Assembly: GCA_035640155.1 (NCBI GenBank)
Contig: DASQWR010000019.1
Location: forward strand, 1-8,296
Length of the DNA: 8,296 nucleotides
DNA from: JALYQB01 sp035640155
GTDB lineage: Bacteria; Actinomycetota; Actinomycetes; Mycobacteriales; Pseudonocardiaceae
Direction of reading: 5' to 3'
The position numbers were made by a program, and so were the translations under genes. Positions 5,920 through 8,296 of this stretch are shown here, one piece after another. Each line of letters opens with the position of its first letter. The stretch's first letter is position 1. The notes under the pieces were generated by a model, which did not search any database, was not told where the DNA came from, and saw nothing but the letters and a program-made list of their open reading frames with translations.

Positions 5920-5954
5920 TGGGGGCGCGCTGACGCGCTCGACGTCCGCCCCCA
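5920..5954. repeat. Second hairpin in the convergent intergenic region
   Basis: TGGGGGCG (5920-5927) and CGCCCCCA (5947-5954) are a perfect 8-base inverted repeat around a 19-base loop. It may help end the minus-strand deacetylase transcript, whose stop lies 67 bases away. No T-run is present. Confidence 0.4.
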
Positions 5955-6020
5955 GCTGGGCCAGCATTTCCGGCTGAGGCCAAGTCGAGGATGCGGCCTG
6001 TCAGCGCTGACGCAGGTGGG

Positions 6021-6740
6021 TTACCGGGTGTCGAGGACGACGAAGCCCTCCGCGAGCCGTCCCTCCGGCAGACCGGCCGCTGCGGCCTGCGCAGCGCCCC
6101 ATCCCCGCATCCGCTCGTCCAGGTCGGTCATATGCGCCGTCTGGCTGGTGTGCGCGGTCAACGCCGTGATCTTGCGGTCGAAGACCTCGGTGACGTCGAC
6201 GTAGTGCTCGGCCCGGTCGTTGGGGCTCACCACCCACACCTCGGGCACGGTGTGGGGGTCGAGCCCATCTCGCGCCAGCAGCTCGGGGTGCGCGAACGGA
6301 TTGCGGGCGTCGGGATAGACCGCGCACATGGCCGCCTCACCCGCGGCGATGTGGTCAGGGTGGCTGCCATAGACGCTGCGCAGGTCGCGCTGCGGGGAAT
6401 GGATCACCATCCGGTCGGGCCGTACCCGCCGGATGACTCGGGTTATGTCGCGCCGCAGCTCGTAACTCGGAGCAAGCCGACCGTCCGGATAGCCGAGGAA
6501 CTCGACATCAGTGACACCCAGCGCTGCGGCGGCCTTGCGCTGCTCGTCCTGCCGGATGCCGGCGATCGCGGAGCGCGGAACATCGCGGTCGAATCCGCCC
6601 GCGTCACCGTTGGTCACGACGCAGTAGGCCACCTCGACGCCGGCAGCGGTCCAGGTCGCGACCGTGGCGCCGCATCCGAAGTCCACATCATCCGGATGGG
6701 CCGTGACCACCAGCACCCGATCCACCTGAGCGTCGTCCAC
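6021..6740 (-). CDS. PIG-L/LmbE-family zinc-dependent deacetylase
   Basis: With GTG 6740 the protein has 239 residues, typical for PIG-L deacetylases, the family of MshB and Mca, which remove acetyl groups from N-acetylglucosamine-type substrates or cut mycothiol conjugates. VLVVTAHPDDVDFGCG (9-24) holds the expected zinc ligands His15 and Asp18 and the general base Asp17; SHPDH (126-130) supplies the third ligand, His130. NGDAGGFDRDVPR and FLGYPDGRL are common in actinobacterial members. GTG 6740 is preferred because GGAG (6750-6747) precedes it by six bases. TTG 6752 is the main alternative (243 residues). The frame opens further to TTG 6905, but the added residues look non-coding. The substrate cannot be told; it is not obviously MshB or Mca itself. 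It is divergent from the membrane-protein pair and convergent with the DUF2007-like gene. Confidence 0.88.
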   Translation of the reverse strand: MDDAQVDRVLVVTAHPDDVDFGCGATVATWTAAGVEVAYCVVTNGDAGGFDRDVPRSAIAGIRQDEQRKAAAALGVTDVEFLGYPDGRLAPSYELRRDITRVIRRVRPDRMVIHSPQRDLRSVYGSHPDHIAAGEAAMCAVYPDARNPFAHPELLARDGLDPHTVPEVWVVSPNDRAEHYVDVTEVFDRKITALTAHTSQTAHMTDLDERMRGWGAAQAAAAGLPEGRLAEGFVVLDTR

Positions 6741-6746
6741 GATGTG

Positions 6747-6750
6747 CTCC
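6747..6750 (-). promoter_or_regulatory. Ribosome binding site of the PIG-L deacetylase
   Basis: GGAG on the minus strand lies six bases before GTG 6740 and favours that start over TTG 6752, which has no usable site. Confidence 0.55.
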
Positions 6751-6781
6751 AACCTGCGCGCCGGTCGCTGCCGCTCGTTAC

Positions 6782-6808
6782 AACGCGCACTGGGAACCTC
6801 ATGCTTCC
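6782..6808 (-). promoter_or_regulatory. Possible SigR/SigH-like promoter of the deacetylase gene
   Basis: On the minus strand GGAAG (6808-6804) and GTT (6784-6782) are 19 bases apart, near the GGAAT-N18/19-GTT pattern of thiol-stress sigma factors SigR/SigH, 42 bases before GTG 6740. The -35 box is one base off. Such short boxes can occur by chance. Confidence 0.2.
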
Positions 6809-6922
6809 CGGGATGGGTGACACGTGACTCGCCCTTGGCACACGTTCTGGGGGCTGGTGCTCGGCGCGACCGTTGGGTTGCGTCCGGGGCGCCCGCACCC
6901 TGCAACGCGAACCGCCTGCGCT

Positions 6923-6926
6923 GGAG
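6923..6926 (+). promoter_or_regulatory. Ribosome binding site of the four-helix membrane protein gene
   Basis: GGAG lies five bases before ATG 6932 in an A-rich context. It favours this start over GTG 6824 and ATG 6941. Confidence 0.65.
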
Positions 6927-6931
6927 AAAGA

Positions 6932-7390
6932 ATGGGTGGCATGGACTCCGTTCCCGCGGACGGGGCGGTCACTGGGTCCACTCGCTCGCGGGCCAGGCGC
7001 GGGCCGCTCCCTGGTGGGACGCGCACCCGGCGGCTCGTGGTCACGGCCGCGGCCGCCCTGATCGCCCCGCTGGCTGCCCAGATCCCGTCACTGACCTGGC
7101 CGGCCACCGCCGCCACGCTCGTGGTCGGCACGGGTGTGGTGTTCGTGGTCGCGCGCGGCTGGCCGGCCCGAACCACCCCGTCCCGGCCACTCACCCTCCG
7201 CCGGGCGGTGCCGTGGTTCGTGCTCGCCGCGCTGTTCACCGCGCTCGAGCTCGCGACGCTCCTGGCCGGGTCGCAACCCGGATTCCCCACGGTCAGCGCA
7301 CTGATGGGCCCGCTGTTCGTCGACACCGGTCCTCGGGTGATCGGCTGGTTCGCCTGGCTGACCACCGGCTACTGGCTGCTGCAGCGATGA
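6932..7390 (+). CDS. Small polytopic membrane protein of unknown function
   Basis: From ATG 6932 the product has 152 residues. A polar, basic N-terminus (about 1-33) is followed by about four hydrophobic segments: LVVTAAAALIAPLAAQI, ATAATLVVGTGVVFVVARGW, AVPWFVLAALFTALELATLLAG and VIGWFAWLTTGYWLLQ. The arginine-rich N-terminus suggests it faces the cytoplasm. I do not recognise a named family and see no catalytic motif. The next gene overlaps it by ATGA, so the two are translationally coupled and probably work together in the membrane. An in-frame GTG at 6824 would add 36 residues, but these look non-coding and lack a good ribosome site; ATG 6941 is a near alternative. Confidence 0.75.
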   Translation: MGGMDSVPADGAVTGSTRSRARRGPLPGGTRTRRLVVTAAAALIAPLAAQIPSLTWPATAATLVVGTGVVFVVARGWPARTTPSRPLTLRRAVPWFVLAALFTALELATLLAGSQPGFPTVSALMGPLFVDTGPRVIGWFAWLTTGYWLLQR

Positions 7391-7602
7391 GCAGCCGCGA
7401 GGTCACCATCGCGGCCTACGTCGCGATCCTAGTCATCGCAGTCATCATCGACCTGGCCGCCCGCACCGGCGCCTGGGTGCCCTCCTTCGGTGAGGTGGTG
7501 ACCCTGGTGGCAAGGAGCCGGATGGCCCGATTCGCGCTCCTCGCTCTGTGGTGGTGGCTGGGCTGGCACTTCTTGGCCCGCAGCAGTCCGGCTCCGGTCT
7601 GA
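7387..7602 (+). CDS. Small two-helix membrane protein (DUF6186-like)
   Basis: The 71-residue product has two hydrophobic helices, VTIAAYVAILVIAVIIDLAA (6-25) and RFALLALWWWLGWHFLAR (48-65). They are joined by VPSFGEVVTLVARSRMA, a conserved-looking cytoplasmic loop. The tryptophan-rich WWWLGWHFLAR end resembles small actinobacterial proteins I recall as DUF6186, whose function is unknown; that name is from memory and uncertain. ATG 7387 overlaps the previous stop as ATGA, which fixes the start and shows tight coupling. It converges on the Uma2 remnant 88 bases downstream. Confidence 0.75.
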   Translation: MSSREVTIAAYVAILVIAVIIDLAARTGAWVPSFGEVVTLVARSRMARFALLALWWWLGWHFLARSSPAPV

Positions 7603-7690
7603 TCAGGAAAGCCACGTGGGCGCGGCAAGCCAGCGCGGCGCGGTGGATGAAACCCGGTGCCCGTCGAGCTGCCCGTCCAGCGTCCCCGTG

Positions 7691-7996
7691 TCAGCCCAGC
7701 AGCGCGCGCAGGCAGCGGACCGTGGAGGGCAGCGGTTCCTGCCACAGCCAGTCGACGTCGATCCAGAACCCAGGCAGCACGGTCGACTCGATCCGGCCGC
7801 CGCTGCGCCGCTCGGTGCGATAGGAGGCTTCCGGCCCGAGCCGGTCGCAGCGCTCGTGCCGGTCCGACGCCGGGCTCATCACCAACCTCCCGTCGAGGAG
7901 CTCCCACGGGGCGTCCTCGTCGGCGAGATCGTAGTAGTCCCGCTCGCCGCTGACGGGCTTCACCAGCAGGAACGGTGGCGCGACGCCGAGCTGCAT
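7691..7996 (-). pseudogene. Uma2-family (DUF820) endonuclease-like gene lacking its catalytic middle
   Basis: The intact 101-codon frame has two halves of a Uma2 protein joined together. Residues 1-48 match the N-terminal part (SGERDYYDLADEDAPWELLDGRLVMSPASDRHE). Residues 52-101 match the C-terminal part (GGRIESTVLPGFWIDVDWLWQEPLPS, ending CLRALLG). Normal family members are about 180-240 residues, and the missing middle carries the PD-(D/E)xK active site, so nuclease activity is not expected. The join is at about residues 48-52, in frame. A 7-base direct repeat flanks it (7840-7846 and 7858-7864), which could record repeat-mediated deletion. The gene starts 30 bases after the chelatase gene on the same strand and has no clear Shine-Dalgarno. 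It may still be expressed as a small protein, but a decaying gene is the simplest reading. Confidence 0.65.
7840..7864. repeat. Short direct repeat at the Uma2 deletion junction
   Basis: GCCGGTC occurs at 7840-7846 and again at 7858-7864, with similar flanking bases. The pair spans the point where N-terminal and C-terminal Uma2 sequence meet. Repeats this short are common in GC-rich DNA, so a role in the deletion is only suggested. Confidence 0.35.
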
Positions 7997-8026
7997 GCCC
8001 GAAGGATACGCAGGTCCGTCTCGATG

Positions 8027-8296
8027 TCAGGCACTGCGGGCGACCGCGTCGGCGCCCGCCAGTTCGGCCAGGCGCCCCACCACCGCGGGATGCGCCGCGA
8101 GCGGATCGGCCACCACGTCGGCACCGCAGGCCAGGGCGGCGCGGTGAAACACCCCGGGGGCCAGCAGCCACGACGCCACCGTCACCCGCCGCTCCCCCAC
8201 CGCGCGCAGCCCGCCGACCAGATCCGCCAACCGCGGCGTGCCCGCGGCGAGGAACCCCACCCGCACCCGACGGCCCACCACGGCGCTGAGCCGCCG
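8027..8296 (-). CDS. Sirohydrochlorin chelatase (CbiX/SirB family), C-terminal part; 5' end beyond window
   Basis: The frame is open to the right edge and gives the last 89 residues. RVRVGFLAAGTPRLADLVGGLRAVGERRVTVASWLLAPGVFHRAALACGADVVADPLAAHPAVVGRLAEL matches the C-terminal half of actinobacterial sirohydrochlorin chelatases, especially the VASWLLAPGVFH and GADVVADPLAAHP stretches. These cytosolic enzymes insert cobalt or ferrous iron into sirohydrochlorin for cobalamin or siroheme. The N-terminal half with its metal-binding histidine would be outside the window. The in-frame GTG at 8281 falls within conserved sequence and is not the true start. In actinomycetes such genes often lie near sulfite or nitrite reductase genes, which cannot be checked here. 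Confidence 0.8.
   Translation of the reverse strand, partial: RRLSAVVGRRVRVGFLAAGTPRLADLVGGLRAVGERRVTVASWLLAPGVFHRAALACGADVVADPLAAHPAVVGRLAELAGADAVARSA

Noticed and set aside
6817..6828. GTGAC-AC-GTGAC direct repeat containing CACGTG
   Set aside because: It is too short and GC-typical to call a regulatory site without conservation data.
6741..6905. N-terminal extension of the PIG-L deacetylase to TTG 6905
   Set aside because: The extra 55 residues lack resemblance to the family, would place the start within the opposing gene's leader, and have no ribosome site; GTG 6740 has one.
6824..6931. Upstream GTG start for the four-helix membrane protein
   Set aside because: There is no good ribosome site, and the added residues have no signal-peptide or helix pattern that fits the rest. 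ATG 6932 follows GGAG at the right spacing.
7416..8171. A 251-codon minus-strand open frame across the right end
   Set aside because: It overlaps the Uma2 remnant and chelatase genes in another frame and has non-coding composition (long Arg/Gly/Ala runs).
1..8296. Mobile element, CRISPR array, tRNA or toxin-antitoxin pair
   Set aside because: I found no transposase or integrase motifs, terminal inverted repeats, regular short repeats, cloverleaf-like sequence or paired small toxin genes. The Uma2 remnant alone does not make a defence locus.

Overview
This is a high-GC, gene-dense stretch of a bacterial chromosome. The base composition, the frequent GTG starts and the gene families point to an actinomycete. 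I infer a relative of Pseudonocardia/Saccharopolyspora (Pseudonocardiales); that placement rests on remembered protein resemblance, not on a search. I see no RNA genes, insertion sequences, integrases, CRISPR arrays or prophage genes. Most of the window reads as ordinary housekeeping and accessory metabolism.

Layout, left to right. (1) 1-1251, minus: N-terminal 417 residues of an AdnA-like UvrD/Rep helicase; the 3' end is off the left edge. (2) 1356-1643, plus: a small alkyltransferase-like DNA-damage-binding protein, divergent from the helicase. As I remember it, the same pair lies side by side in mycobacteria (Rv3202c / Rv3204). (3) 1882-2622, plus: a three-part protein with a ubiquitin-like fold, a Mut7-C PIN-type nuclease domain and a zinc ribbon. 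(4) 2625-3653, minus: a threonine-aldolase-family PLP enzyme. It converges on gene 3 with two bases between them, and the two stop codons form one palindrome. (5) 3834-5477 and 5501-5860, plus: an AMP-forming fatty acyl-CoA ligase followed 23 bases later by a one-helix membrane protein with a DUF2007-like tail. Both have good Shine-Dalgarno sequences, so this looks like a two-gene operon. Upstream are two operator-like inverted repeats. (6) 5861-6020: a convergent intergenic space with two hairpins. (7) 6021-6740, minus: a PIG-L/LmbE zinc deacetylase. (8) 6932-7390 and 7387-7602, plus: two small membrane proteins overlapping by ATGA. (9) 7691-7996, minus: a Uma2 (DUF820) protein that has lost its catalytic middle, probably a decaying gene. 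(10) 8027-8296, minus: C-terminal part of a sirohydrochlorin-chelatase (CbiX/SirB) protein, cut by the right edge.

Functional themes are DNA repair (1, 2), RNA or nucleic-acid processing (3), amino-acid and fatty-acid metabolism (4, 5), thiol or sugar deacetylation (7) and tetrapyrrole metal insertion (10). They do not form one pathway. I did not find a convincing new multi-gene system. The best leads are regulatory and evolutionary: the double inverted repeat in front of the acyl-CoA ligase, a tiny ORF with a strong ribosome binding site just ahead of the aldolase, a His-to-Thr change at an expected catalytic position of that aldolase, the internally deleted Uma2 gene, and the unexplained small membrane proteins.
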